Of a stretch of DNA of 37,447 nt, positions 17,601 through 26,477 are shown piece after piece. The stretch lies in NCBI GenBank assembly GCA_945906765.1, contig CAMDRF010000021.1:1-37447 (forward strand), given 5' to 3'. The first letter of the stretch is position 1, and each line of letters opens with the position of its first letter. The position numbers and the translations under genes are program-made. This DNA comes from Nitrosovibrio sp. Nv4. GTDB taxonomy: Bacteria > Pseudomonadota > Gammaproteobacteria > Burkholderiales > SG8-39. The notes under the pieces were generated by a model, which worked only from the letters and a program-made list of their open reading frames with translations, was not told where the DNA came from and did not search any database.

Positions 17601-18531
17601 CGAAGGCAGCGGCCGGCTGGTGGCGCGCATGACGCGTTTTTCCGTGCCCGAGGATTCGCCGGGCGCCAAGCCCGGCGAGGGCATGAAGGACCTGCCGGCG
17701 CTGGATATCGTGGCCGACGATTTCACGCATCGCGGCCGCAAGCTCGGGCGCGTCGAGCTTCAGGCGCGGCACGAGGGCAGAGACTGGCGCCTCGACAAGA
17801 TCGCGATCACCAATTCGGATGCGGCGCTGGCCGGAACCGGGCAATGGAAGCAGGGCGAGGCTTCGCGCACTTCGATCAACTTCAAGCTCGAGGTAAGCGA
17901 CGTCGGCAAGTTTCTCGATCGCTTCGGCTACCCGGAGCATATCAAGGGCGGTCACGGCAAGCTGGAAGGCCCGATCTCCTGGAACGGCGATCCGCTGACC
18001 CTGGACTACGCGAGCTTGAGCGGCAACCTGCAGATGCAGGCCGGCGACGGGCAGTTCCTCGAAATCGAGCCCGGCATCGGCAAGCTGGTGTCGCTGCTGA
18101 GCCTGCAGATGCTGCCGCGGCGCATCGCGCTCGATTTCCGCGACGTGTTTTCCAAGGGCTTCCACTTCGACCGCATCGCCAGTTCCATGGCCATCGAGCG
18201 CGGCGTGATGGCGTTAAAGGAATTCCACATGCGCGGCCCGGCCGCCAACGTCAACATGACGGGCCAGATCGACCTGTCCCTCGAAACCCAGAACCTGAGC
18301 GTCAAGGTGATCCCGCAGCTGGGCGATACCGCCTCGACGGTGGTGGGGTTGGTGAACCCGATCGCCGGCGTCGTCACGCTGATCGCGGGGCGCCTGTTCA
18401 AGAATCCGCTGGGCAAGTTCTTCGCCTTCGACTACAACATCACGGGAACCTGGACGGATCCGAAGGTCGAAAAGGTGCAGCCGCCGGTGTCGTCGGGGAT
18501 CCCGGAAAGCGCGCGGGAACCGAGCAAGTGA
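14686..18531 (+). CDS. yhdP: YhdP family AsmA-like envelope protein
   Basis: This 1281-residue protein has an N-terminal membrane anchor (about residues 20-42, WAGFFAFALIFLTLRYWLLP) and a long beta-rich periplasmic body. AsmA-like signatures occur near both ends (SIGLEVRIGALATDW early; VNMTGQIDLS and GRLFKNPLGKFF late). Its size is close to E. coli YhdP (1266). YhdP with TamB and YdbH bridges the envelope and moves phospholipids to the outer membrane. I prefer ATG 14686 over 14638 because the anchor begins soon after it. In E. coli yhdP also precedes tldD, as here. Codon use is uniformly GC-rich, without the AT-rich patches seen in many neighbours. Confidence 0.92.
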   Translation: MRTSFKVPVPLQRLLRAIEVLAWAGFFAFALIFLTLRYWLLPNVEQYRGDIVAAISRSIGLEVRIGALATDWQGLRPRLSISEVRVYDKDGREALVLPAVENVVGWRSLAARELRLHSFLIDAPKLTVRRDANGDIFVAGIRISGDKGDGRLSDWILSQGQIIVRGAEIEWRDELRKAPPLKLSALNLHLENDGDAHRVGLSALPPRELGPGMEVRASLEGGSVRQPSLWNGRVYAEFGYTDLAGWRAWVDYPLDVRRGEGALRLWATLAGGRITQGTADVALSNVTARLAKDLPVLEVSSVRGRVYGRETARGYDFGVRSLALSSPRAPAMNATSFRATWEPASSASLTQRGSVSANLIELAPLARLAEYLPFPADLRKLLAELAPQGNLLDAKFDWSGELPDQAVFTAKTRFAGLTMNAWRSIPGFAGLSGSIEATEKKGIVYLASRKSELDLPKVFPEPRIALDELNGEVRWERTATAGLDVRIANLSYANEDLAGTAYGTYAWTGEGPGVVDLTAQLSRADGKSTSKYLPLSKLMGKSARGWVAGAVLAGESSDARLRLKGDLRDFPFIDPQKGLFQVAAKVSGAVLDYTSGWPRIEAIDGDLMFERDRIDIVGRSGSILGVKLANVHVTLPSMLDPDPQLHIDGSAEGPTSLFLDYIRQSPLRKMLEGATDGMSSLGRGKLRLRLELALHAMAKSKIAGDYQFTGNAVTVDPRLPPIERAAGRISFTDSSIAIQEVRGQLFGDQVRIEGGSRPGSSVVVTAEGRATIDGVRQVFDHPWWRRLAGAARYTATVAVKDGRAQITFESPLEGVSSSLPAPLSKVAAESLPLRLEVFPGEGRDRISIALGPPAGRIVAAEFLRAAQDSGPMQVQRSVVTLYPAAGETPRIPERRGMTLRGALPALELDRWLLLLAEGGGAGEGVSYDLKIGVLDALGKRMRAATMQGATDGAGWSATMSTAEFAGDLVYRGEGSGRLVARMTRFSVPEDSPGAKPGEGMKDLPALDIVADDFTHRGRKLGRVELQARHEGRDWRLDKIAITNSDAALAGTGQWKQGEASRTSINFKLEVSDVGKFLDRFGYPEHIKGGHGKLEGPISWNGDPLTLDYASLSGNLQMQAGDGQFLEIEPGIGKLVSLLSLQMLPRRIALDFRDVFSKGFHFDRIASSMAIERGVMALKEFHMRGPAANVNMTGQIDLSLETQNLSVKVIPQLGDTASTVVGLVNPIAGVVTLIAGRLFKNPLGKFFAFDYNITGTWTDPKVEKVQPPVSSGIPESAREPSK

Positions 18532-18597
18532 GACAATCCGCATTGAACTATCCCGCTATCGCCCCGCTGTTGCGGACACATTGAGGTAACCGAACCG

Positions 18598-20040
18598 ATG
18601 GACGCCGACGTTCTTCTCGCCACCGCCGATGCCTGCCTGCTGGCGCCGTTCGACCTGGAGAGCCGCAAGCTGCAGGCGGTGTTCGGCTCGCTGGCGGCGC
18701 GCAAGCTCGACTACGCCGACCTGTACTTCCAGTACACGCGCTCCGAAGGCTGGAGCCTGGAGGAGGGCATCGTCAAATCGGGCAGCTTCTCGATCGAGCA
18801 GGGCGTGGGCGTGCGCGCCATCTCCGGGGAGAAGACCGCGTTCGCCTATTCGGACGAAATCAGCTTCGATGCGCTGCAGGATGCGGCCAGGGCGGCGCGG
18901 GCCATAGGCGACGCCGGCAGTTCCAAGACGGCAAGGGTCGCGAGGAAAAACAGGGCGCCCCAGCGCTATGCGGCGCTGGATCCCATTCTCTCCCTGGATT
19001 CGGATGAAAAAATAAAACTTCTTGAAACACTCGAGAAGATGTGCCGCGCGCTCGATCCGCGGGTCAGCCAGGTGATGGCCAGCCTTGGCGGCGAATACGA
19101 AGTGGTGCTGATCTCGCGCTCCGATGGCGTGCTCGCGGCGGACGTGCGCCCGCTGGTGCGCCTCTCGGTGCAGGTGATCGCGGAAAGCGGCGGCCGGCGC
19201 GAGATGGGCGCCGCCGGCGGCGGTGGCCGCACCGACTACTCGCATTTCACCGACGCGGTGCTCAAAGGATATGCGCAGCAGGCAGTGGCGCAGGCGCTGG
19301 TCAACCTGGATTCGAAGCCCGCGCCCGCGGGCACCATGACTGTGGTGCTGGGGCCCGGTTGGCCGGGGATCCTGCTGCACGAGGCGATCGGCCATGGGCT
19401 GGAGGGCGACTTCAACCGCAAGGGCAGCTCCGCGTTCTCGGGCCGGCTCGGCGAGCGCGTCGCTTCGCGCGGCGTCACAGTGGTGGACGATGGCACGCTG
19501 CCCGACCGGCGCGGCTCGCTCAGCGTCGACGACGAGGGCAATCCGACGCGGCGCACGGTGCTGATAGAAGACGGCATCCTGCGCGGCTACATGCAGGACA
19601 GCCTGAACGCGCGCTTGATGAAAATGCCGGTCACCGGCAATGCACGCCGCGAATCGTTCGCGCACCTGACGATGCCGCGCATGACCAACACCTACATGCT
19701 CGCGGGGACGCGCAATCCCGAGGAAATCATCAAAAGCGTGAAGCAGGGCTTGTACGCGGCCAACTTCTCCGGCGGCCAGGTGGACATCACCAATGGCAAG
19801 TTCGTGTTCTCGGCCTCGGAGGCCTACCTGATCGAAAACGGCAAGGTCACGCAGCCGGTCAAGGGCGCGACGCTGATCGGCAACGGCCCCGACGCACTGA
19901 CGCGCGTCAGCATGATCGGCAACGACATGCGCATGGACGCGGGCCAGGGCACCTGCGGCAAGGAAGGCCAGAGTGTGCCCGTCGGCGTCGGCCAGCCGAC
20001 CTTGAAGATCGATGGACTCACGGTGGGTGGAACTGGTTGA
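18598..20040 (+). CDS. tldD: metalloprotease TldD
   Basis: The 480-residue protein carries the zinc motif [11 protein letters not shown] (H261, E262, H266) of the TldD/PmbA (U62) family. TldD pairs with TldE/PmbA to form a barrel protease that trims unfolded peptides, including microcin and CcdA-type substrates. Other family marks are [26 protein letters not shown] and [15 protein letters not shown]. The gene follows yhdP by 66 bases, as in E. coli; a nitrilase-like gene often found between them in betaproteobacteria is absent. No pmbA is in the window. An AT-rich patch lies at 19000-19040. The stop overlaps the next start (TTGA). Confidence 0.95.
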   Translation: MDADVLLATADACLLAPFDLESRKLQAVFGSLAARKLDYADLYFQYTRSEGWSLEEGIVKSGSFSIEQGVGVRAISGEKTAFAYSDEISFDALQDAARAARAIGDAGSSKTARVARKNRAPQRYAALDPILSLDSDEKIKLLETLEKMCRALDPRVSQVMASLGGEYEVVLISRSDGVLAADVRPLVRLSVQVIAESGGRREMGAAGGGGRTDYSHFTDAVLKGYAQQAVAQALVNLDSKPAPAGTMTVVLGPGWPGILLHEAIGHGLEGDFNRKGSSAFSGRLGERVASRGVTVVDDGTLPDRRGSLSVDDEGNPTRRTVLIEDGILRGYMQDSLNARLMKMPVTGNARRESFAHLTMPRMTNTYMLAGTRNPEEIIKSVKQGLYAANFSGGQVDITNGKFVFSASEAYLIENGKVTQPVKGATLIGNGPDALTRVSMIGNDMRMDAGQGTCGKEGQSVPVGVGQPTLKIDGLTVGGTG

Positions 20041-20906
20041 AGGCTCTTTCTTCCAACAGCACTTCCTTCCTGTCCGACGCCGATGCCGTCGCGGCGCAAA
20101 TTCCTGACGGCGCCTTCCTCGGCCTGCCGCCCGACTACTCGATGCCCTCGATGGCGGTGGTGCACGCGCTGATCCGCCGCAAGGCGAGGAACCTGAAGCT
20201 GCTCGGCGTCCCGGTGCTGGGCCTGTCCGCCGACCTGCTGATCGGCGCGGGCTGCGTTGCGGAAGTCGAGTCGAGCGCCGTGTCGCTGGGCGAGGCGGGC
20301 CTTGCGCCGCGTTTTACGGAAGCTGTTGAAAAAAATCTTCTTAAAGTAAAAGACGCAACTTGTCCGGCGATCCACACTGCGCTGCAGGCCACCGAGAAGG
20401 GCGTGCCCTTCATGCCTTTGCGGGGTGTGATTGGATCTGATCTTGTTGCATTGAGGCCGGACTGGAAAATCATTGAAAATCCCTTGAAAGAAAAAGACCC
20501 GATACTCCTGATCCCGGCGATCCAGCCTGATATCGCGCTGTTCCATGCGCGCTGGGCGGACGAGGCGGGCAATGTGTGGATCGGGCGCAGGAAGGAGCTG
20601 GCGACCATCGCGCATGCGTCGCGCACCTGCTACGTCACTTATGAAGAGCAGCGCCCCGGCGACATGCTCGAAGATGAACTGCTCGCGCCAGGCGTGCTCA
20701 ATTCCGTGTACGTCAGCGGCGTCGCGCAGGCGAAACGCGGCGCGTGGCCGCTGTCGGTCGCCGGGGTCTACGGCATCGACGACGCGCACCTGAGCCTGTA
20801 CGCGAAAGCCGCGAAGACGAAACAAGGGTTCCAGCGCTACCTGGAAGAATACGTATGGAACCATACGCCAGAGAAGAACTCCTCGCCTGCTGCATCGCGC
20901 GCCTGA
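20037..20906 (+). CDS. CoA-transferase family subunit A (GctA/IpdA-like)
   Basis: From TTG 20037, which overlaps the tldD stop, the protein has 289 residues. Family I CoA-transferase alpha features are [14 protein letters not shown], then a Rossmann-like strand [18 protein letters not shown], and the [15 protein letters not shown] motif typical of GctA/IpdA relatives. It should pair with the subunit B encoded next, overlapping it by 52 bases. Candidate roles are CoA transfer to an organic acid or, as in IpdAB, ring-opening hydrolysis of a CoA ester in steroid degradation; sequence alone does not separate these. Two strong AT-rich patches (about 20320-20365 and 20430-20505) occur. Start is uncertain because no ATG fits. 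Confidence 0.8.
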   Translation: MKALSSNSTSFLSDADAVAAQIPDGAFLGLPPDYSMPSMAVVHALIRRKARNLKLLGVPVLGLSADLLIGAGCVAEVESSAVSLGEAGLAPRFTEAVEKNLLKVKDATCPAIHTALQATEKGVPFMPLRGVIGSDLVALRPDWKIIENPLKEKDPILLIPAIQPDIALFHARWADEAGNVWIGRRKELATIAHASRTCYVTYEEQRPGDMLEDELLAPGVLNSVYVSGVAQAKRGAWPLSVAGVYGIDDAHLSLYAKAAKTKQGFQRYLEEYVWNHTPEKNSSPAASRA

Positions 20907-21571
20907 TCCGCGACGCGCGCCATGTGGCGGTCGGGGCGGCCTCGCCGATCCCCGCGACGGGCGTTTTTCTTTCCAAAGCCCTGAATAACAAGAAGCTGAG
21001 AATTTCCCTCCTGCACAAGCGGCAGGGCAACGCGTTCACGGAAGGCTCGCGCGAACTGTTCGACCTCGCGGGCCAGGGCCGCATCGATCTCTTCTTCCTC
21101 GGCGGCGCGCAGATCGACGGCGAGGCGAACATCAATCTGGTGCGGGCCGAGGGCAAGCGCTTCCCGGGTTCGTTCGGCTCCGCGTTCATGTACTTCGCCG
21201 CCGGCCGCACGATTCTGTTCCGCGAAGAGCACTCAAAGCGCGTGCTGGCGCCGAAGGTGGATTTCATCTCCGCGCCCGGCTGGAGCCCGCCCGGCGTCGA
21301 GCGGCGCGGCGGCCCGCAGGCGCTGCTTACCGGCAAGGCGCTGTTTGTCTGGCAAAAGGACAAACGCAGGTTCCGGCTTGAGAGCGTGCATCCCGGGCAC
21401 ACGGTGCGGGAGATTCGCGAGCAGACGGGATTTGACTACGACGTGGCGCCGGAGTGCGCCGTGACGGCCGCGCCTTCAGCAGAGGAATTGCGTTTGATGC
21501 GAAACGAAGTAAGAACCGAAATCCTCGCCAATTACCCGGAATTTGCTGCGCGGGTCTGGCCGAGTTCCTAG
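20855..21571 (+). CDS. CoA-transferase family subunit B (GctB/IpdB-like)
   Basis: The ATG at 20855 lies within the 3' end of subunit A, and the 238-residue product has the beta-subunit pattern: [15 protein letters not shown], then [30 protein letters not shown], and the late [18 protein letters not shown]. The last motif is common in the C-terminus of CoA-transferase beta subunits. A nucleophilic Glu is expected in true transferases; I cannot place it with confidence, and TEGSREL is only a candidate. The stop TAG overlaps the convergent glpK stop through the shared CTAG. The A-B fusion-like overlap implies translational coupling and a heteromer. Confidence 0.8.
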   Translation: MEPYAREELLACCIARLIRDARHVAVGAASPIPATGVFLSKALNNKKLRISLLHKRQGNAFTEGSRELFDLAGQGRIDLFFLGGAQIDGEANINLVRAEGKRFPGSFGSAFMYFAAGRTILFREEHSKRVLAPKVDFISAPGWSPPGVERRGGPQALLTGKALFVWQKDKRRFRLESVHPGHTVREIREQTGFDYDVAPECAVTAAPSAEELRLMRNEVRTEILANYPEFAARVWPSS

Positions 21572-23088
21572 CGCGGTTCCCAGGCGAGCGAGCGCTTGAC
21601 CGCTTCGCGCCAGCGGGCGAGCAGCTGGGCAGCTTCATCGCGCGACATCTGCGGCGTGAAGCGCCGGTCCATCTGCCATTGCGCGGCGATTTCCTCGCGC
21701 GATTTCCAGACATCCGTGTAAAGGCCGGCGAGGTAGGCGGCGCCGAGGGCGGTGGTCTCCAGCACCTTCGGCCGCACCACCGGCACGCCGAGAATGTCGG
21801 CCTGGAACTGCATCAGCAGGTCGTTGGCCGCGGCGCCGCCGTCCACGCGCAGCTCGGAGAGTGTTTCGCCCGAGTCCTTCTGCATGGCTTCCAGCAGGTC
21901 GGCGCTCTGATAGGCGATGGACTCGAGCGCGGCGCGCGCGATATGCGCGCGCGACGAGCCGCGCGTCAGGCCGAGGATGGCGCCGCGCGCATGCGGGTCC
22001 CAGTGCGGCGCGCCCAGGCCGGCGAACGCGGGCACGACATAGACACCGCCGTTGTCGAGAACTGTTGCGGCGAGTCCTTCTACTTGTTCCGCTTTTTCAA
22101 AAAAACCAAGTTCATCCCGAAGCCATTGAACAACAGCCCCACCGATAAAAACACTGCCTTCCAGCGCGTACTCCTTGTCCACGTCGCGCGCATCCACGGC
22201 GCGGCCGATCTGTGCCGCCGCGGTGCTGAGCAGCCCGTTGGCCGACGTCACCACGCGGCCGCCGGTGTTCATCAGCATGAAACAGCCGGTGCCGTAGGTG
22301 TTCTTGGCCATGCCGGGCTTGTGGCAGCCCTGGCCGAACAGCGCTGCCTGCTGGTCGCCCGCGATGCCGGTGATCGGCACCGGCGCGCCAAGCACCGTGG
22401 GCGCGATCATGCAGAAGGCGTGCGACGAGGGGTAGACCTCGGGCAGCATGGCGCGCGGCACGCCGATCAGCTGCAGCAGTTCGGGGTCCCAGTCGCCCAT
22501 GTGGATGTTGAACAGCATCGTCCGCGAAGCGTTGGTGCAGTCGGTGGCGTGCGTCTTGGTGTGCGACAGGTTCCAGACCAGCCAGCTATCCACTGTGCCG
22601 AACGCGAGCTCGCCCAGCTCGGCGCGGCGGCGCGCGCCCGGAATATGGTCGAGAATCCACGCCACCTTGGTGCCGGAGAAGTACGGATCGAGCACCAGGC
22701 CGGTGCGCTCCCGCACCAGGCTCTCGGCGCCGACCTCCTTCAATTCCGCGCAGCGCGCGGCGGTACGCCGGTCCTGCCAGACGATGGCCGGATAGATCGG
22801 CTTGCTGGTCTGGCGATCCCAGACGATGGCGGTTTCGCGCTGGTTGGCGATGCCGCAGGCGACCAGGTTCTCGGCCTTCAGGCCCGAACTCCTGAGCACC
22901 TCGCGCGCCACGTCGCGCTGCGAGCGCCACAGGTCGTCGGGGTCGTGCTCCACCCAGCCCGGTTGCGGGTAGTGCTGCTTGAATTCCTGACTGGCGCAAG
23001 CGACCGGCTTGCCGGTCTCGTCGAAAATGATGGCGCGCGAACTGGTGGTGCCCTGGTCGAGTGCAAGCACGTGCCGTACGTTTCGCAT
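21568..23088 (-). CDS. glpK: glycerol kinase
   Basis: The 506-residue enzyme phosphorylates glycerol to sn-glycerol 3-phosphate with ATP. FGGY-kinase marks are complete: [13 protein letters not shown] at the N-terminus, [23 protein letters not shown] and the C-terminal [19 protein letters not shown]. The usual E. coli length is 502. No glpF, glpD or glpR is in the window, so it stands alone. The ATG at 23088 is 42 bases from the divergent sucC start, and a TAGAAT ends six bases before it. The coding segment at 22060-22165 switches to AT-ending codons (GTT, CAA, CTT, TTT, AAA, GTA) while the protein segment [15 protein letters not shown] stays conserved. Confidence 0.96.
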   Translation of the reverse strand: MRNVRHVLALDQGTTSSRAIIFDETGKPVACASQEFKQHYPQPGWVEHDPDDLWRSQRDVAREVLRSSGLKAENLVACGIANQRETAIVWDRQTSKPIYPAIVWQDRRTAARCAELKEVGAESLVRERTGLVLDPYFSGTKVAWILDHIPGARRRAELGELAFGTVDSWLVWNLSHTKTHATDCTNASRTMLFNIHMGDWDPELLQLIGVPRAMLPEVYPSSHAFCMIAPTVLGAPVPITGIAGDQQAALFGQGCHKPGMAKNTYGTGCFMLMNTGGRVVTSANGLLSTAAAQIGRAVDARDVDKEYALEGSVFIGGAVVQWLRDELGFFEKAEQVEGLAATVLDNGGVYVVPAFAGLGAPHWDPHARGAILGLTRGSSRAHIARAALESIAYQSADLLEAMQKDSGETLSELRVDGGAAANDLLMQFQADILGVPVVRPKVLETTALGAAYLAGLYTDVWKSREEIAAQWQMDRRFTPQMSRDEAAQLLARWREAVKRSLAWEPR

Positions 23089-23093
23089 CGGGA

Positions 23094-23122
23094 AATTCTA
23101 GCAAGACCCAAGTGCTAGAATT
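23094..23122. promoter_or_regulatory. inverted repeat with two -10 boxes between glpK and sucC
   Basis: AATTCTAGC (23094-23102) and GCTAGAATT (23114-23122) are a perfect nine-base inverted repeat with an 11-base spacer. Each arm includes TAGAAT reading outward: one ends six bases before the glpK ATG, the other nine bases before the sucC ATG, the latter with TGC in front as an extended -10. Both genes could therefore be transcribed from within this 42-base gap as leaderless or nearly leaderless mRNAs, or the repeat could be a shared operator. No standard -35 boxes or Shine-Dalgarno sites were seen. Confidence 0.45.
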
Positions 23123-23130
23123 CCTTCACC

Positions 23131-24315
23131 ATGAAAATACACGAGTACCAGGGAAAAGAATTGTTCCGCAAATTCGGCCTCGTCACGCCGCGCGGTTTTG
23201 CGTGCTTCAGCGTCGATGAGGCGGTCGAGGCGGCCAAAAAGCTCGGCGGCAGTGTCTGGGTGGTAAAGGCGCAGATCCATGCCGGCGGGCGCGGCAAGGG
23301 AGGGGGGGTAAAGGTCGCGAAATCTTTATCTGAAGTAAAACAACACGCCGAGAAAATTCTTGGAATGCAATTGGTCACCCACCAGACCGGCCCGGGCGGG
23401 CAGAAGGTGCGCCGGCTGCTGGTCGAGGAGGGCGCCGACATCAAGAAGGAGCTCTACATCGGCATGGTGGTGGACCGCGTCACGCAGCGCGCCTGCCTGA
23501 TGGCCTCCAGCGAAGGCGGCATGGACATCGAGGAAGTTGCCGCGAAGACTCCCGAGAAGATACACAAGGTGTTTATCGATCCGACGATCGGGTTGACGGA
23601 CGCGGACGCGGAAGACGTTTCGAGCAAGATAGGAATTCCCGGCTCGGCTCTGAAGGAATCCAAAGCACTTCTAAAAGCGTTTTACAGGTGCTTTGATGAG
23701 ACCGACGCCTCGCTGGCGGAAATCAACCCGCTGATCCTGACCGGCCAGGACCAGGTCATCGCGCTCGATGCCAAGCTCAATGTCGACGACAACGCGCTGT
23801 TTCGCCATCCCGAGATCGTCGCGATGAGAGATCTCGACGAGGAGGACCCGCTCGAAATCGAAGCCTCCAAGTACGACCTGTCCTACATATCGCTCGATGG
23901 CAACATCGGCTGCATGGTGAACGGCGCCGGCCTCGCCATGGCGACCATGGATACGATCAAGCTGTTCGGCGGCGAGCCGGCCAACTTCCTCGACGTCGGC
24001 GGCGGCGCCACGGCGGAGAAGGTGACCGCGGCCTTCAAGATCATGCTCTCCAACCCGAAGGTGAAGTGCATCCTCGTCAACATCTTCGGCGGCATCATGA
24101 AATGCGACACCATCGCCGCGGGCGTGGTGACGGCGGCGCGCGAAACCAAGCTCTCGGTGCCGCTGGTGGTGCGCATGAAGGGCACCAACGAAGACCTTGG
24201 CAAGAAAATCCTCGCCGATTCGGGACTGCCGATCATTTCCGCCGGCAACATGGGCGAAGCGGGGCAGAAGGCGGTGGCCGCGGTGAAAGCGGCGGCGCAA
24301 GGGGCGAAATCATGA
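23131..24315 (+). CDS. sucC: succinyl-CoA synthetase (ADP-forming) beta subunit
   Basis: The 394-residue beta subunit has an ATP-grasp domain in the N-terminal half ([16 protein letters not shown] at the start, [37 protein letters not shown]) and a CoA-ligase domain with [18 protein letters not shown] and [12 protein letters not shown]. With SucD it converts succinyl-CoA, ADP and phosphate to succinate, CoA and ATP in the TCA cycle. Length is standard. The stop overlaps the sucD start (ATGA). There is no clear ribosome binding site, only ATTCCTTCACC before the ATG. Two AT-rich patches (about 23310-23375 and 23640-23700) contain rare TTA, CTA and AGG codons. Confidence 0.97.
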   Translation: MKIHEYQGKELFRKFGLVTPRGFACFSVDEAVEAAKKLGGSVWVVKAQIHAGGRGKGGGVKVAKSLSEVKQHAEKILGMQLVTHQTGPGGQKVRRLLVEEGADIKKELYIGMVVDRVTQRACLMASSEGGMDIEEVAAKTPEKIHKVFIDPTIGLTDADAEDVSSKIGIPGSALKESKALLKAFYRCFDETDASLAEINPLILTGQDQVIALDAKLNVDDNALFRHPEIVAMRDLDEEDPLEIEASKYDLSYISLDGNIGCMVNGAGLAMATMDTIKLFGGEPANFLDVGGGATAEKVTAAFKIMLSNPKVKCILVNIFGGIMKCDTIAAGVVTAARETKLSVPLVVRMKGTNEDLGKKILADSGLPIISAGNMGEAGQKAVAAVKAAAQGAKS

Positions 24316-25196
24316 GCATCCTCATCAACAAGAACACCAAGGTGGTGACGCAGGGAATCACCGGCAAAACCGGCCAGTTCCATACCCAGACCAGCCGCGC
24401 CTATGCCAACGGCAAGAACTGCTATGTGGCGGGCGTGAATCCCAAGAAGGCGGGGGAAAGCTTCGAGGGAATTCCAATATTTAAGGATGTTTCTGAAGCA
24501 AAAAAACAAACGGGAGTGAACGTATCGGTCATCTACGTGCCTCCGCCTTTCGCCGCCGCCGCGATCTGGGAGGCGGTGGAAGCCGACCTGGATCTCGCGA
24601 TCTGCATTACCGAAGGCATCCCGGTGCGCGACATGGTCCACCTGCGCGAGCGCATGAAGAAGGAACAGCGCAGGACGCTGGTGCTCGGGCCCAACTGCCC
24701 GGGCGTGATCACGCCCGATGAGATCAAGATCGGCATCATGCCGGGCCATATCCACCTGAAGGGGCGTGTCGGCGTCGTTTCGCGCTCGGGCACGCTCACC
24801 TACGAAGCGGTCGGCCAGCTCACTGAACTCGGCATCGGCCAGTCCACCGCGGTGGGCATCGGCGGCGACCCGGTCAACGGCCTGAAGCACATCGACATCC
24901 TGAAAATGTTCAACGACGATCCGGACACCGACGCGGTGATCATGATCGGCGAGATCGGCGGCTCGGACGAGGAGACCGCGGCGCAGTGGGTCAAGGCCAA
25001 CATGAAGAAACCCGTGGTCGGCTTCATCGCCGGCGTCACCGCGCCGCCGGGCAAGCGCATGGGCCACGCCGGCGCGATCATCTCCGGCGGCAAGGGCACG
25101 GCGCAGGAAAAGCTCGCGGTGATGGAGTCCTGCGGCATCCGGGTCACCAAGAACCCGGCCGAAATGGGCGCCCTGCTGAAGTCCGCGCTGAAGTAA
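24312..25196 (+). CDS. sucD: succinyl-CoA synthetase (ADP-forming) alpha subunit
   Basis: The 294-residue alpha subunit begins [20 protein letters not shown], the CoA-binding Rossmann domain. It carries the phosphohistidine in [11 protein letters not shown] at H252, and LGPNCPGVI and GGDPVNG are conserved. It pairs with SucC, overlapping it by four bases, and should be made in equal amount. Twelve bases separate it from the hydrolase gene. A patch at about 24460-24530 uses ATA, CCA, GGA, TCT and AAA codons within the sequence [17 protein letters not shown], against a GC-ending background. Confidence 0.97.
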   Translation: MSILINKNTKVVTQGITGKTGQFHTQTSRAYANGKNCYVAGVNPKKAGESFEGIPIFKDVSEAKKQTGVNVSVIYVPPPFAAAAIWEAVEADLDLAICITEGIPVRDMVHLRERMKKEQRRTLVLGPNCPGVITPDEIKIGIMPGHIHLKGRVGVVSRSGTLTYEAVGQLTELGIGQSTAVGIGGDPVNGLKHIDILKMFNDDPDTDAVIMIGEIGGSDEETAAQWVKANMKKPVVGFIAGVTAPPGKRMGHAGAIISGGKGTAQEKLAVMESCGIRVTKNPAEMGALLKSALK

Positions 25197-25208
25197 TACA
25201 GGATTTCC

Positions 25209-26477
25209 GTGCCGGACTACCTGCACGCGCGCTGGCCCGATTTCCTGGCCGCGCTGCAGGCGGCGGCGCGCGCGGACGCGGAGCTCGCGGCGTTTGCGGC
25301 CAATGCGGATTGCCGCTTCCGGCTGGTGGCGGGAGAGCGCGTCGCCGAATTTGTTTTTGTTCCTGGATCTTCCTTCCTCATAACGGAAGAAATCCGGGAT
25401 AAAACCCCGGCGTTCGTACTTGAAGCTCCCGTCGCAGTGTGGGAGAAGTTCTTCTCCAACCCGCCGCCCGCGCCCTTCCACGGCATCTACGCCATGAAGA
25501 TGCGTGTGCCCGAATTCAAGGTCGCCGGCAGCGAGCTGGCACTGGCGCAGAACATGCACCTGGTGCGGCGCGTGCTGGAGATCGGCAGGGAGGTTGTCAA
25601 TGGCGTGCAGGAAAAGAAAAATTCGGCCCCGAAGGCGGGAACGAAAGAGAGCATTCGCGCCGGCTATGTCTGGATCGAATTCGAAGGCCGGCCGAGCCGG
25701 ATCTACTACGAGGAGGCCGGCGCGGGGCGCGACTTGCTGTGCCTGCACACCGCCGGGTCCGACTCGCGCCAGTTCTACAAACTGCTGAACGATGCCGGCC
25801 TCGGCGCCGAGTGGCGCATGGTCGCGTTCGATCTGCCGTGGCACGGCAAGAGCCTGCCGCCGGAGGGCGCGCCGATTGGCGAGTGGGATCTGACCACTGA
25901 GCGCTACGTCGCGGCGATCGAAGCGGTGATCGAGGCGCTGGGACTGCGCCGCCCCGTGCTGCTCGGCTCGTCAATGGCGGGGCAGATCTGCCTGGAGATG
26001 GCGCTGCGCTGGGGCGAGCGCCTCGGCGGCGTGATCGCCTGCGAAGCGAGTGAACGCATCGTCGGTCGCGAAGTGCCCTGGACGCGCCACCCTCACGTCA
26101 ACGAATCGGTCTTCGTGCCCGAGTGGGTGCACGGCCTGATGGCGCCGCAGAGTCCGCCCGAGCGCGTACGTGAGATCTGGTGGGAATATTCGCAGGGCGG
26201 TTACGGTGTGTTCTGGGGCGACATCCGCTTCTACGGCCGCGAGTGGGACGCGCGCGAGCGGGTCGGGCACATCGACACGAAAAAATGCCCGGTACTCATG
26301 TTGACAGGGGAGTACGACTACTCCTGCACGCCCGAGATCTCGCGTGCCACCGCGGCAAAGATCCCCGGCGCGGAATTCGAGGTGATGCGCGGCATGGGAC
26401 ATTTCCCCATGGCGGAGAACCCGGACCTGTTTCTCGAGTACCTTCGCCCCGCTCTCGCAAAACTGCGCGCCAGGTGA
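25209..26477 (+). CDS. alpha/beta hydrolase with N-terminal SCP2-like domain
   Basis: The 422-residue protein has two parts. Residues about 1-130 look like a sterol-carrier (SCP2)-type lipid-binding domain: strands around FRLVAGERVAEFVF and FVLEAPVAVW, then a hinge MKMRVPEFKVAGSELAL. After a Lys-rich linker, residues about 150-420 form an alpha/beta hydrolase. LLCLHTAGSDSRQF holds the oxyanion region, GSSMAG the nucleophile S255 (the final Gly of GxSxG is Ala), D370 lies in GEYDYS and H398 in GMGHFP. A lipid-like or CoA-like ester substrate is plausible but not shown. GTG 25209 follows AGGA. Its stop overlaps the next ATG (TGATG). An AT-rich patch covers residues about 47-75. Confidence 0.82.
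   Translation: MPDYLHARWPDFLAALQAAARADAELAAFAANADCRFRLVAGERVAEFVFVPGSSFLITEEIRDKTPAFVLEAPVAVWEKFFSNPPPAPFHGIYAMKMRVPEFKVAGSELALAQNMHLVRRVLEIGREVVNGVQEKKNSAPKAGTKESIRAGYVWIEFEGRPSRIYYEEAGAGRDLLCLHTAGSDSRQFYKLLNDAGLGAEWRMVAFDLPWHGKSLPPEGAPIGEWDLTTERYVAAIEAVIEALGLRRPVLLGSSMAGQICLEMALRWGERLGGVIACEASERIVGREVPWTRHPHVNESVFVPEWVHGLMAPQSPPERVREIWWEYSQGGYGVFWGDIRFYGREWDARERVGHIDTKKCPVLMLTGEYDYSCTPEISRATAAKIPGAEFEVMRGMGHFPMAENPDLFLEYLRPALAKLRAR

Noticed and set aside
23883-25844. 653-codon open frame on the minus strand opposite sucC, sucD and the hydrolase
   Set aside because: It is antisense to three well-supported genes, is rich in Arg, His, Gly and Asp as expected from GC-rich antisense frames, and shows no domain.
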